NCBI RefSeq assembly: GCF_000193735.1
Contig: NZ_AEPF01000108.1
Span: forward strand, 1-64,000
Source of the DNA: Neisseria sicca 4320
GTDB lineage: Bacteria; Pseudomonadota; Gammaproteobacteria; Burkholderiales; Neisseriaceae
Reading direction: 5' to 3'
DNA length: 64,000 bases
Part shown: positions 1 to 8,788 of the stretch, in pieces
Layout of the letters: the number at the start of each line of letters is the position of its first letter
Numbering within the stretch: position 1 is the first letter of the stretch
Translations under genes and position numbers: made by a program
The notes under the pieces: model-generated
The model's database searches: none
What the model was told of the DNA's origin: nothing
Seen by the model: the letters and a program-made list of their open reading frames with translations, nothing else

Positions 1-6
1 TGGTTT

Positions 7-693
7 TTACACCTTACTTTGCAAATGTCCATCCTGCATGGTCATTACTCTTTCAAACCGCGTAGCAAGCTCATCATCGTGAGTGACAACAATCAGGCTC
101 GTATTTAATTCTGTTTTCAGATCCATCATCATGTCCAAAATGTTTTGGGCATTTTTTCTATCTAAATTACCTGTCGGTTCATCAGCCAGGAGGCATTTGG
201 GGCGTGTAACTAAGGCTCTTGCAATGGCAGCGCGCTGTCTTTCACCTCCTGACAGTTCGCTTGGACGATGTAATATCCTTTGTTTCAATCCAACTTTTTC
301 AAGCATATCGGCAGCTTGCGTTTCTGCTTCCGCTTTGTTTTTTTTGCCGATTAAAAGCGGCATCATTACGTTTTCAAGTGCAGAAAATTCAGGCAGCAAA
401 TGATGGAACTGGTAAACAAAACCCAGATAAATATTGCGCAATTCTCCCAGTTTTCTTTGAGACATATCGCTTATATCTTGATTCATCAAGGTAATTTTCC
501 CCTCTGATGGTTTATCTAAGCCTCCTAAAATATGTAAAAGGGTTGATTTACCGCTACCTGACGAACCGATAATACTGATACCTTCTCCTTCTTTTACTTC
601 AAGATTCAGGTTTTTCAATACTTGTACGTTTAATGAACCGTCTCGGTAACTTTTTCCGATATTTGTGCATTTCAATACTATATTGTTATTCAT
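7..693 (-). CDS. lolD: Lipoprotein-releasing system ATP-binding protein LolD
   Basis: ATPase of the Lol ABC transporter, which extracts mature outer-membrane lipoproteins from the inner membrane and passes them to the chaperone LolA. Visible motifs are Walker [10 protein letters not shown] (about residue 42), signature [10 protein letters not shown] and Walker [12 protein letters not shown], in the MacB/LolD arrangement. A longer reading frame begins at 753, but the ATG at 693 (MNNNIVLK) gives a normal-length protein of 228 residues. It overlaps the lolC stop by 8 bases, which suggests translational coupling. The assignment rests on these motifs and on the adjacent permease. Confidence 0.95.
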   Translation of the reverse strand: MNNNIVLKCTNIGKSYRDGSLNVQVLKNLNLEVKEGEGISIIGSSGSGKSTLLHILGGLDKPSEGKITLMNQDISDMSQRKLGELRNIYLGFVYQFHHLLPEFSALENVMMPLLIGKKNKAEAETQAADMLEKVGLKQRILHRPSELSGGERQRAAIARALVTRPKCLLADEPTGNLDRKNAQNILDMMMDLKTELNTSLIVVTHDDELATRFERVMTMQDGHLQSKV

Positions 694-1936
694 ATCGTAA
701 GGCCTCCGCCGGTTGTGTTTTGGCTGCACGCCAACTTGGATAGAGTGTGGCAAGGAATGCCAATCCTAAAGAAATACAGGAAATAACCGCCACATCTCGC
801 ATGTTTACGTCGCTGGGCAAATAGTCGATAAAATAGATTTGTGAGTTGATAAGGTGGACGCCGAAAAGTTTTTCAAAGAATGCAACGATTTTGCCGACGT
901 TCCAACCGAGTAATACGCCGCATACCACGCCGATAAGCGTTCCAAAAAAGCCTGCAAAAGCCCCTTGCACCATGAAAATTTTCATAACTCCTGATGGCGC
1001 AAGACCCAATGTGCGCAAAATGGCAATATCGGCTTGTTTCTCCGTTACCGCCATCACTAAGGACGATACCAAATTGAAGGCTGCAACGGCAATAATCAAC
1101 GTCAGGATGATGAACATCATGCGTTTTTCCAACTCTACTGCTTCAAAGTAGCTGCGGTTATTGAACGTCCAGTCTCTGACCCAAATTGAGTCTTTTTTAG
1201 CAGGTGGGATTAAATTTGCAGTAAACGAGGGAGCATTTTGCGGGTCAGCCAGTTTCAGGCGCAGCCCACCGAAATTTTCACCCAATCTATACAATACTTG
1301 GGCATCTTGGATATGCGTCATCGCCAGGGAATTGTCTACTTCATATACGCCTGTTTTGACTAAACCTACAACGTTGAACTGTTTCAGACGAGGTACGACG
1401 CCTGCGGGGGTAACATTGCCTTCGGGGGTGATAACGGTAACTTTTCCTCCGACTTCCGCGCCTAAAGCTTGAGCCAATCCTTCTCCTAAAATAATATCGA
1501 AGTTACCGGGTTTCAGACTATCGAAACTGCCCGCAAGCATATCTTTTCCATAATCTACAACATTCTTTTCTTCGGATGGTAAGATACCGCGGATTTGAAC
1601 CCCTCTAACTTCTCCCGCATTGGCAAGCAAGGCTTGATCGGATATGTAAGGCGCGCTTGCCAATACTTCTTTCTTATCTTTGACGATTTCACGAAGGTTT
1701 TGCCACCCTAACCCATTGCCATTATCGTAATAACCGATTTCAGCATGAGGGGCGACATTCAGTAACTGCCCTCTGATTTCCTTTTGAAAACCGTTCATTA
1801 CAGACAGTACGGTAATCAGCGCGGTAACGCCTAATGCAATACCGATAATTGAAATCATGGTGATAAACGACATGAATCCATTGCGTTTTTTCGCCCTGAG
1901 ATAGCGAAGTCCGATCCATGTTTCCAAAGAAACCAT
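686..1936 (-). CDS. lolC: Lipoprotein-releasing system permease LolC/LolE (LolF-like)
   Basis: Inner-membrane permease of the lipoprotein exporter, 416 residues. It has an N-terminal membrane segment ([18 protein letters not shown], about 22-40), a large periplasmic MacB-type domain (about 50-250) and three C-terminal membrane segments with a FtsX-type fold. It is transcribed ahead of lolD. The gene upstream is divergent, so no second lolC/lolE paralogue is in this operon. In bacteria with one LolF-type permease a homodimer replaces the LolC-LolE heterodimer. That this is such a case is inference from local gene content. Confidence 0.9.
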   Translation of the reverse strand: MVSLETWIGLRYLRAKKRNGFMSFITMISIIGIALGVTALITVLSVMNGFQKEIRGQLLNVAPHAEIGYYDNGNGLGWQNLREIVKDKKEVLASAPYISDQALLANAGEVRGVQIRGILPSEEKNVVDYGKDMLAGSFDSLKPGNFDIILGEGLAQALGAEVGGKVTVITPEGNVTPAGVVPRLKQFNVVGLVKTGVYEVDNSLAMTHIQDAQVLYRLGENFGGLRLKLADPQNAPSFTANLIPPAKKDSIWVRDWTFNNRSYFEAVELEKRMMFIILTLIIAVAAFNLVSSLVMAVTEKQADIAILRTLGLAPSGVMKIFMVQGAFAGFFGTLIGVVCGVLLGWNVGKIVAFFEKLFGVHLINSQIYFIDYLPSDVNMRDVAVISCISLGLAFLATLYPSWRAAKTQPAEALRYE

Positions 1937-2149
1937 CCGAATGCTCCAGTGTATGTTGAGAATCGAATATTGTACCGTAAAATACCGTCCTAGTCCGAGT
2001 CATTCCGATAAGCCGACATCCGTATGTAAATGCCGACGGTCAAACTGCCAAATACCGTAAATTTCGCTCTGAGGCTTGCATAATCCGTCATGTGGCCTTA
2101 TTCTGAGCAAACGGTACACACTACCGATATTAAAAAAGGAAACAACCTC

Positions 2150-2434
2150 ATGAAAATCAGTAAAATTTTGGTTTTGCCCATCATTGCTGCCGGCTTGGCT
2201 TTGAGTGCCAATTCATACGCAAAAGAAATCAAAATTAGTTCAAATAACACATCTTACTCTGATGCAGACGTCCAAAAACTGGCTGCGACTGCAGTCGGGA
2301 TGGGTGTTAAAGAGCCTGTCAGCCTGAATGCGGGTAGCGGGATTGTTACCGTATCCGGCAACAGCGCGACAACCTGTACATTTAAAGTCGGCAGCGGTTC
2401 GTCTCCGCAAATTCAAGGCGTAAGCTGTAAATAA
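2150..2434 (+). CDS. Small exported protein of unknown function
   Basis: A 94-residue protein with a clear signal peptide (Lys-Ile-Ser-Lys then a hydrophobic stretch, cleavage probably after NSYA near residue 23). The mature part is Ser/Gly/Thr-rich and has two cysteines near the C terminus (TTCTF and VSCK) that could form a disulfide. The ATG at 2150 is chosen because AAAAAGGAAA lies just upstream and the signal peptide starts there; an in-frame start at 2090 adds 20 residues without a signal-like character. An uptake-sequence hairpin follows. I do not recognise a family. Confidence 0.75.
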   Translation: MKISKILVLPIIAAGLALSANSYAKEIKISSNNTSYSDADVQKLAATAVGMGVKEPVSLNAGSGIVTVSGNSATTCTFKVGSGSSPQIQGVSCK

Positions 2435-2472
2435 TTTATCCGATTGATTTCGTTACATCATGTTTTCATAAC

Positions 2473-2505
2473 AAAGGTCGTCTGAACATTTTCAGACGAC
2501 CTTTG
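2473..2505. terminator. Inverted uptake-sequence hairpin
   Basis: Two inverted copies of the uptake sequence form a stem with a 3-4 base loop, between the convergent ends of the small exported protein gene and recR. It probably terminates both. Confidence 0.75.
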
Positions 2506-2526
2506 TCATTGTTAGCGTTGATTGCC

Positions 2527-3147
2527 CTACTCTTCCGTCGAATCGGTTTTCAACATACGCCGTTCATATACTGCCTGTGCCAAAGTGCCCGCATCGATGT
2601 ATTCAAGCTCTCCGCCTAAAGGAATGCCTCGTGCAAGGCGGCTGACTTTATAGTGCAAAGGTTTGAATAATTCCGCCAACACATAGGCTGTCGCATCACC
2701 TTCGGCGGTAAAGTTGGTTGCGATAATAATTTCTTCCACTTCGCTGTTTTGCAGGCGTGCAACCAGTTTGTCTAAAGAAATATGAGAAATATCCATGCCT
2801 TGGGCAGGACTGACCTGCCCCATTAAAACGAAATAAAGTCCGTCATGGCAATTGGCTGTTTCCATATTAGAAACATCAGCAGGCATATGGACTATCATCA
2901 GCCTGCGGGGATCACGGTTGGCATCGGAACAAATTTCGCATAAATCACTTTCGCAAAAATTGTTGCACATCCGGCAATGCTGAACTTGCAACAAAGCGTA
3001 TTGCAAAGCCTCAACCAAATTTTCGGCTTCCTGCCGTTTATGCTGCAAAAGTTGATGTGCCATCCTTTGTGCAGACTTGGGACCGACATTGGGCAGAACT
3101 TTCAAAGCGTTAATCAGGCGTGTCAACGCATCGGGTGATTTACTCAT
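2527..3147 (-). CDS. recR: Recombination mediator protein RecR
   Basis: RecR acts with RecO/RecF to load RecA on SSB-coated gaps. The 206-residue protein has the N-terminal helix-hairpin-helix (LPNVGPKSAQRMA), a four-cysteine zinc finger (CRMCNNFCESDLCEIC, about 58-73), a Toprim domain (about 80-175) and the closing segment SRLARGIPLGGELEY. The frame is open to 3270, but the ATG at 3147 (MSKSPDALTRL) matches the family length. The longer version would overlap the neighbouring foldase gene and read through an uptake sequence. Confidence 0.95.
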   Translation of the reverse strand: MSKSPDALTRLINALKVLPNVGPKSAQRMAHQLLQHKRQEAENLVEALQYALLQVQHCRMCNNFCESDLCEICSDANRDPRRLMIVHMPADVSNMETANCHDGLYFVLMGQVSPAQGMDISHISLDKLVARLQNSEVEEIIIATNFTAEGDATAYVLAELFKPLHYKVSRLARGIPLGGELEYIDAGTLAQAVYERRMLKTDSTEE

Positions 3148-3223
3148 TTTTTCAGACGACCTTTGAGGGCTTTGTAAACGAAACGGTCGGGAATATCCGA
3201 CCGTTTGCTTAAAATGTGCCGTT

Positions 3224-4759
3224 TTATTCGGCAGAATTATCCAGTTTTTGCGAACCTTGAACTTGCTCAATCTGCTTACTCAGATATTGCAGAAACCGGC
3301 TGAATATATTGGCAGATTGATTTTGTACCAAAGCCTGTTTGGCAGCGGGAATTTGTGCCGAAACATTTTCCGGTGCGGAAATGCTTTGAACTTCCATAAT
3401 AACCGGCGAAGGCAACCCTTCCAACAAAGCAAAAGCCGGTTTGCCATTCGCAGGGCGGGCTTTGACCAATTCGTTGTAGGCTTCGGGCGGCATGGATTTT
3501 CGAGCATCCTGTGCTGACAACTGCTCAACGGGCGACCATTGTAAATCTACGTTCTTTCCTGCTTTCAAGTCCGCCAAAGTTTCTTGTGCTTTCTTCTCGG
3601 CAAGTTTAACCGATTCGCTACGGACATAGGCAGCCTGAACTTTATCTCCCGCTTCGGTAAATCCGGCTGTTTTTTCTTCACGGACTTCTTTGGCGCGAAC
3701 GACCCAAACAGTATTGTTGTCAATATTGATAATGTCTGAATTGTGTTTTTTCTTTAAGACATCTTCGCTGAATGCCGCGCTAATCAACGCATCGGGCATA
3801 CCTGCCGCTTTGGCATCTGCCTGCGTCAGCCATTGATCGGAAGTTTCGATTTTCAAACCTAGTTTTTTCTCCGCCTCATCTAAGGAATTCGGATGATTAA
3901 ACGCTTCTTCAGCAAGTTTTTCTTTGGCGGCATTAAAATCTGCGGAGGCTTTTTTAAGTTTCAAAGCAGCCTCAATGCGTGCTTTTTCTTTGTCAAACTC
4001 AGGCTTAGGAGCATTTTGTGGCAATGCGGCAACTTCTTCGTCAAATACTTTTTTGACTTCATCCGCACTGACGCTTTGCTTCTCCGCCAAATGGGCTGCA
4101 TTCAGGGTAACGTATTCAAGCTTCACGGCTTGGGGAATCAGATAATCTTTTTTATGCGATTCATAATAACGTTGCAAAGTGGCATCATCCGTTTTGACTT
4201 GTGCCGCAAATGTTTCCGGGCTGAATGTAAATGAACGGACGGTACGGTTTGACTGAGTCAGCTTAATCAGCTGCTCTGCTTGAGAATCGCTGATAATTGC
4301 CCCGTTCTGAACCAAGTTAATCAAATTTTGTAAGGCAAACTGCTCGCGTAAATCATCGATAAATTGGTCTTCGGACATATGGCGTTGGCTCAGATATTGC
4401 GTAAACAATGCTTGACTGAATTTACCGTTGGCATCATGAAATGCCGGATCATCGACAATAGCCTGTTTAACCTGATCCATAGACACATCTATGCCCATCA
4501 TCTTTGCGCCCTCTTTCAGATAGGCACGCTGAACCAGCCCGCTAAATATGGCTTCGCGGCTTTGCCCGCCGCCTGCGGCCTGATCCGCCTGTACGGCATT
4601 ATTCAAGGTATAGTCGCTTATTTTTTCGCTGCCGACCTTGACGATATAGTCGGAGCCGGAGTTTCTCGCAGTTTCAACACCAAAGCCGATAAAGGTCAAC
4701 GCAATCAGACCCAGTAGGATTTGGGCGGGAGTTTTATATTTTTCAACGGTATGGAACAT
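3224..4759 (-). CDS. ppiD: PpiD/SurA-N family periplasmic foldase, parvulin domain apparently missing
   Basis: Membrane-anchored chaperone-like protein of 511 residues. A single membrane segment near the N terminus (ILLGLIALTFIGFGVETA, about 14-31) is followed by a SurA_N-type region (about 35-200), as in PpiD of the inner-membrane translocon surroundings. E. coli PpiD is about 623 residues and carries a parvulin isomerase domain after the segment aligned with LEYVTLNAAHL. Here a short charged stretch follows, then the PpiD C-terminal region, and no HIL...GGDLG parvulin signature is visible. It lies upstream of recR in the same direction, 76 bases from it. The family call is good; isomerase activity is doubtful. 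Confidence 0.85.
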   Translation of the reverse strand: MFHTVEKYKTPAQILLGLIALTFIGFGVETARNSGSDYIVKVGSEKISDYTLNNAVQADQAAGGGQSREAIFSGLVQRAYLKEGAKMMGIDVSMDQVKQAIVDDPAFHDANGKFSQALFTQYLSQRHMSEDQFIDDLREQFALQNLINLVQNGAIISDSQAEQLIKLTQSNRTVRSFTFSPETFAAQVKTDDATLQRYYESHKKDYLIPQAVKLEYVTLNAAHLAEKQSVSADEVKKVFDEEVAALPQNAPKPEFDKEKARIEAALKLKKASADFNAAKEKLAEEAFNHPNSLDEAEKKLGLKIETSDQWLTQADAKAAGMPDALISAAFSEDVLKKKHNSDIINIDNNTVWVVRAKEVREEKTAGFTEAGDKVQAAYVRSESVKLAEKKAQETLADLKAGKNVDLQWSPVEQLSAQDARKSMPPEAYNELVKARPANGKPAFALLEGLPSPVIMEVQSISAPENVSAQIPAAKQALVQNQSANIFSRFLQYLSKQIEQVQGSQKLDNSAE

Positions 4760-4840
4760 ATTGGTTTGAGGGCGTAATGGTTAATGGCAAACGCGCATTG
4801 TAGCGTTTTTTCAGAGACTCCGCATCTTTCAGACGACGTT

Positions 4841-5194
4841 TTATTCCGAAAAAATCTTCTGATAGTTTTCGACAGAAAATCCGACGTAAACCCTGTCCTC
4901 TTTACGCAAAACCGGACGTTTGATCAAACTTGGATTTTCCGCCATCAGTCGAATCGCCCCGTCCGGATTATTTTCGGCTGCTTGACGGTCGGCATCGTCA
5001 AGTTTGCGCCATGTCGTACCACGTTTGTTGAGCAGGGTTTCCAAAGGAACCTGTTCCAACCATTGGCGGATAACTGCCTCGCTTGGGGCGTTTTTCTTAA
5101 AATCGGAAAATTCGTACACAATATTATTTTCAGCCAACCAGTTGCGTGCCTTTTTAACAGTGTCGCAATTTGTGATTCCGTATAATTCAATCAT
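4841..5194 (-). CDS. ArsC/Spx-family protein (YffB-like)
   Basis: A 117-residue thioredoxin-fold protein of the arsenate reductase-like YffB family. The N terminus MIELYGITNCDTVKKARNWL carries the single active-site-type cysteine at residue 10. The family's conserved middle and C-terminal motifs LLNKRGTTWRKL and LIKRPVLR are present. Members are often called Spx/MgsR-like, but in proteobacteria the function is unproven and glutathione-dependent reduction has been proposed. It is upstream of the foldase gene on the same strand, 81 bases away. Confidence 0.85.
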   Translation of the reverse strand: MIELYGITNCDTVKKARNWLAENNIVYEFSDFKKNAPSEAVIRQWLEQVPLETLLNKRGTTWRKLDDADRQAAENNPDGAIRLMAENPSLIKRPVLRKEDRVYVGFSVENYQKIFSE

Positions 5195-5314
5195 GCTGTT
5201 TCTTTCTTGCTGATGCTTGGTAAGCTCTCATTTTACTATATTCCCCAAGTGAAATAAGCTAGAATACCTGTCCGCAATCCCTTAATCGGGAAACAGGTTA
5301 TAGAAGGATTCCCT

Positions 5315-6172
5315 ATGCAAAGCCGTTTACCTTTTTTCAGCGTCATCCGTGTCGGCGGAGAAGATCGCGCTTCATTTCTCCATGGCCAACTATCCAATGA
5401 CATTAATCACTTACCTGTAAATCATGCCTGCTACGCGACTTACAACACACCTAAGGGGCGTGTTTTGGCGAATATGGTTGTATTAAACCGAGGGGAAGAT
5501 TTATTGCTGGTTATGGCGGCGGATTTGGCTGAATCTATCGTGAAACGGCTACGTATGTTCGTATTGCGCGCTAAAGTCGAATTTACCCCCCTACCCGATT
5601 TTGCCGTTGCAGGCATGCTCGATAAAAGCTGCCCTGCTACCCCGCCCGACTCACCCAGCCTTTCTTTCGAGGCATCACTGGAAAACGGTGTATATACCAT
5701 TCCCCTGCCCCATAAAGGTCGTCTGAAAATCGGCGAGGCGGCGCAGCTCCCCGAATATGATGCCCAAGCCGAAAATGCGTGGAATCTGCACGAAATCCGC
5801 AGCGGCTATCCATGGATTTCTGCTGCGACCAAAGAAACCGCTGTTGCACAAATGATCAACCAACACATCATCGGCGGCGTACATTTCAAAAAAGGCTGCT
5901 ACCCCGGTCAAGAAATTATTGCGCGCGCCCAGTATCGCGGCCAAGTAAAACGCGGGCTGGCGGTATTGAGCGGAGATTCATTGGAAGCAGCAGGTGTAGG
6001 CGTGGTTTCCGAAGGTGCGGAAGCCGGACAAATCATCAACACTGCGCTAACTGAAAATGGCAGCTTAAGCCTTGCCGTCATCAAGTTTTCCGCAGCGCAA
6101 TCTCCTCTTACGGATGCAGACGGCAACGTATTGAAACAGGAAAAACTTTTCTTTTCCATTTCTGAAGAATAG
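5315..6172 (+). CDS. ygfZ: Folate-binding protein YgfZ
   Basis: A 285-residue GcvT-related folate-binding protein that supports assembly or repair of certain iron-sulfur enzymes, including the tRNA methylthiotransferase MiaB. The defining motif KGCYPGQEIIAR, with its conserved cysteine, is at about residues 193-204. The N-terminal GcvT-like part (FLHGQLSNDI) is present. The ATG at 5315 follows AGAAGGATTCC, a good ribosome binding site. An in-frame uptake sequence encodes GRLK around residue 132. Confidence 0.92.
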   Translation: MQSRLPFFSVIRVGGEDRASFLHGQLSNDINHLPVNHACYATYNTPKGRVLANMVVLNRGEDLLLVMAADLAESIVKRLRMFVLRAKVEFTPLPDFAVAGMLDKSCPATPPDSPSLSFEASLENGVYTIPLPHKGRLKIGEAAQLPEYDAQAENAWNLHEIRSGYPWISAATKETAVAQMINQHIIGGVHFKKGCYPGQEIIARAQYRGQVKRGLAVLSGDSLEAAGVGVVSEGAEAGQIINTALTENGSLSLAVIKFSAAQSPLTDADGNVLKQEKLFFSISEE

Positions 6173-6187
6173 CCCGTCCGCGATAAC

Positions 6188-6232
6188 AAGGTCGTCTGAA
6201 ATCTTTCGGAATAAGGTTTCAGACGACCTTTT
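6188..6232. terminator. Inverted uptake-sequence terminator after ygfZ
   Basis: Two inverted uptake sequences separated by about 17 bases, followed by a T-rich run, just downstream of the ygfZ stop. Confidence 0.75.
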
Positions 6233-6303
6233 ATCTCCTCCTTACATCCCGTTTCGACGGCTGTTATATAATTCTCCCACACACACTCCCCTACTCTTTC
6301 CCC

Positions 6304-8304
6304 ATGAAACTCAACCCCCAACAGCAAGCCGCCGTCAAATACCTCGGCGGGCCTTTGCTCGTGCTTGCCGGTGCCGGTAGCGGCAAAACCGGCGTAATTA
6401 CGCAAAAAATCAAACATTTGATTGTCAATGTCGGCTATCTGCCGCATACCGTTGCCGCGATTACCTTTACCAACAAAGCCGCCACGGAAATGCAGGAGCG
6501 CGTTGCCAAAATGCTGCCCAAGTCGCAAACGCGCGGGCTGACGATTTGCACGTTCCACTCTTTGGGCATGAAGATTTTGCGTGAAGAGGCGAACCATATC
6601 GGTTACAAAAAAAACTTCTCCATCCTCGATTCCACCGACAGCGCGAAAATCATCGGCGAACTCTTGGGCGGCACGGGAAAAGAAGCCTTATTCAAAGCGC
6701 AGCATCAGATTTCCCTGTGGAAAAACGATTTGAAAACACCCGAAGACGTACTTCAGACGACCTCCAACGCATGGGAAGAACAAATCTCGCGCGTGTATGC
6801 GAGCTATCAGGAAACCCTACAAAGCTATCAGGCGGTGGACTTCGACGACTTAATCCGCCTGCCCGCCGTGTTGTTGCAGCAAAACAGCGAAGTGCGCAAC
6901 AAATGGCAACGGCGGCTGCGTTATCTGTTGGTTGACGAATGTCAGGACACGAATACCTGCCAATTTACGCTGATGAAGCTCTTGACCGGCGCGGAAGGCA
7001 TGTTTACCGCCGTCGGCGACGACGACCAGTCCATCTACGCATGGCGCGGCGCGAACATGGAAAACCTGCGCAAAATGCAGGAAGACTATCCGCAGATGAA
7101 AGTCATCAAATTGGAGCAAAACTACCGCTCCACCGCGCGGATTCTCAAAATCGCCAACAAAGTCATCGAAAACAACCCCAAGCTGTTCACCAAAAAACTT
7201 TGGTCGCAGTTCGGCGAAGGCGAAATCGTCAAAGTCGTTGCCTGCCAAAACGAGCAACACGAAGCCGACTGGGTCGTCAGCCAAATCGTCAAACAGAAGC
7301 TGGTCGGTGGCGACAAAACCCAATACGCCGATTTCGCCGTGTTATACCGCGGCAACCACCAGGCGCGGATTTTTGAAGAAGCCTTGCGCAGCGCGCGCGT
7401 TCCTTACCAACTCTCCGGCGGGCAAAGTTTTTTTGACAAAGCCGAAATTAAAGACGTGTTGTCCTATTTGCGCCTGCTCGCCAATCCCAACGACGATCCC
7501 GCCTTTCTGCGCGCTGTCACCACGCCCAAACGCGGCATCGGCGACGTAACGCTCGGCAAACTCAATACCTACGCGCACGAACACGAATGCAGCCTGTATG
7601 AAGCCGCGCAAACCGAAGAAGCTCTAGCATTACTGAACAATACGAACAGCCAACACCTGCAAGCCTTTATGGATATGTTCGGCAGCTACCGCGCCAAAGC
7701 AGAAACCAGCGAAGCGGGCGAACTCATCAACAGCCTGCTCAAAGAAATCGACTACGAAAACCACCTGCTTGCCAGTGAAGAAGGCAACGCCGGCGAAATC
7801 AAATGGCGCAACGTCAGCGACCTGACCGGCTGGCTAGAGCGCAAAGGCGAGCAAGACGGCAAAAACATCATCGAACTTGCCCAAACCGTCGCCTTAATGA
7901 CGCTCTTGGAAGGCAAAAGCGAAGAAGAAGTCGATGCCGTCAAACTCTCGACCCTGCACGCCTCCAAAGGCTTGGAATACCCCTACGTCTTCCTCGTCGG
8001 CTGCGAAGAGGGCATCCTGCCGCACAACGACAGCATCGAAGAAGAAAACGTCGAAGAAGAACGCCGCCTGATGTACGTCGGCATCACCCGCGCCAAGCGC
8101 CAGCTTACGCTGACCCACTGCGTCAAACGCAAAAAACAAGGCACATGGCAGTTCCCCGAACCCAGCCGCTTCATAGACGAAATGCCGCAGGAAGACATCA
8201 AGATTTTAGGGCGCAAAGGCGGCGAGCCGATTGTGAGTAAGGAAGAGGGCAGAAGCCATCTGGCGGGGATGTTGGATATGTTGGCGGCGAAAGGGAAGGG
8301 CTGA
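6304..8304 (+). CDS. rep: ATP-dependent DNA helicase Rep
   Basis: Superfamily 1A 3'-5' helicase of 666 residues (E. coli Rep 673) that helps forks pass obstacles. Visible motifs: Q motif LNPQQQAAV at the N terminus, Walker A AGAGSGKT (about 22-29), Walker B LLVDECQDTN, motif III GDDDQSIYAWRGA, motif IV LEQNYRS, motif V TLHASKGLEYPYVF and motif VI EERRLMYVGITRAK. The absence of a long C-terminal extension favours Rep over UvrD. It is transcribed alone between two uptake-sequence hairpins. Confidence 0.95.
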   Translation: MKLNPQQQAAVKYLGGPLLVLAGAGSGKTGVITQKIKHLIVNVGYLPHTVAAITFTNKAATEMQERVAKMLPKSQTRGLTICTFHSLGMKILREEANHIGYKKNFSILDSTDSAKIIGELLGGTGKEALFKAQHQISLWKNDLKTPEDVLQTTSNAWEEQISRVYASYQETLQSYQAVDFDDLIRLPAVLLQQNSEVRNKWQRRLRYLLVDECQDTNTCQFTLMKLLTGAEGMFTAVGDDDQSIYAWRGANMENLRKMQEDYPQMKVIKLEQNYRSTARILKIANKVIENNPKLFTKKLWSQFGEGEIVKVVACQNEQHEADWVVSQIVKQKLVGGDKTQYADFAVLYRGNHQARIFEEALRSARVPYQLSGGQSFFDKAEIKDVLSYLRLLANPNDDPAFLRAVTTPKRGIGDVTLGKLNTYAHEHECSLYEAAQTEEALALLNNTNSQHLQAFMDMFGSYRAKAETSEAGELINSLLKEIDYENHLLASEEGNAGEIKWRNVSDLTGWLERKGEQDGKNIIELAQTVALMTLLEGKSEEEVDAVKLSTLHASKGLEYPYVFLVGCEEGILPHNDSIEEENVEEERRLMYVGITRAKRQLTLTHCVKRKKQGTWQFPEPSRFIDEMPQEDIKILGRKGGEPIVSKEEGRSHLAGMLDMLAAKGKG

Positions 8305-8322
8305 AACGAGAGAGGGCAGGTA

Positions 8323-8365
8323 AAAGGTCGTCTGAAAGCATCATTTGCGTGTTCAGACGACCTTT
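8323..8365. terminator. Inverted uptake-sequence terminator after rep
   Basis: A 14-base perfect stem (AAAGGTCGTCTGAA and its complement) with a 15-base loop between rep and the ssrA promoter. Confidence 0.8.
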
Positions 8366-8381
8366 GTTATGTCCGTTCTGC

Positions 8382-8410
8382 TTGGCAAAACAGCCTGGTA
8401 TACGTATAAT
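8382..8410 (+). promoter_or_regulatory. ssrA promoter
   Basis: TTGGCA at 8382-8387 and TATAAT at 8405-8410, separated by exactly 17 bases. This is a near-consensus sigma-70 promoter 16 bases upstream of the mature tmRNA 5' end. Confidence 0.85.
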
Positions 8411-8425
8411 CGGTCTTTCCTATCT

Positions 8426-8788
8426 GGGGGCGATCTTGGTTTCGACGAGGGTTGCAAAGCAGATGCGGGCATACCGGGGTCTCAGATTTCCCGTAAAACA
8501 CTGAATCTAAATAGTCGCAAACGACGAAACTTACGCACTGGCCGCTTAAGGCCTGCCGTTGCAGCAGTCGGTCAATGGGCTGTGTAGCGCAAGCTACAGC
8601 AACGTCATTCTACATTGACTGGTTTTCCGCCGGGTTACTTGACGGGAAATAAGATTTAAGGTAACTGGTTCCTAGAAGGCCTGTCGGTCGGCATGATAGG
8701 AACAAGATTTTAAATAGACACGACTAAGTATGTAGAACGCTCTGTAGAGGACTTTCGGACGGGGGTTCAATTCCCCCCGCCTCCACCA
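8426..8788 (+). ncRNA. ssrA: Transfer-messenger RNA (tmRNA)
   Basis: tmRNA rescues stalled ribosomes by adding a degradation tag. The 5' end GGGGGCGATCTTGGTTTCGACG pairs with the 3' tRNA-like end, which has the T-loop GGGTTCAATTCC and ends in genomically encoded CCA at 8786-8788. The tag reading frame at 8517-8549 encodes ANDETYALAA followed by TAA, starting from the resume codon GCA. Length 363 nt is normal. The 3' end is the target of the adjacent decayed integrase. Confidence 0.97.

Noticed and set aside
8345..8587. 80-codon frame running into ssrA
   Set aside because: It covers the ssrA promoter and the tmRNA itself; the RNA gene explains the sequence.
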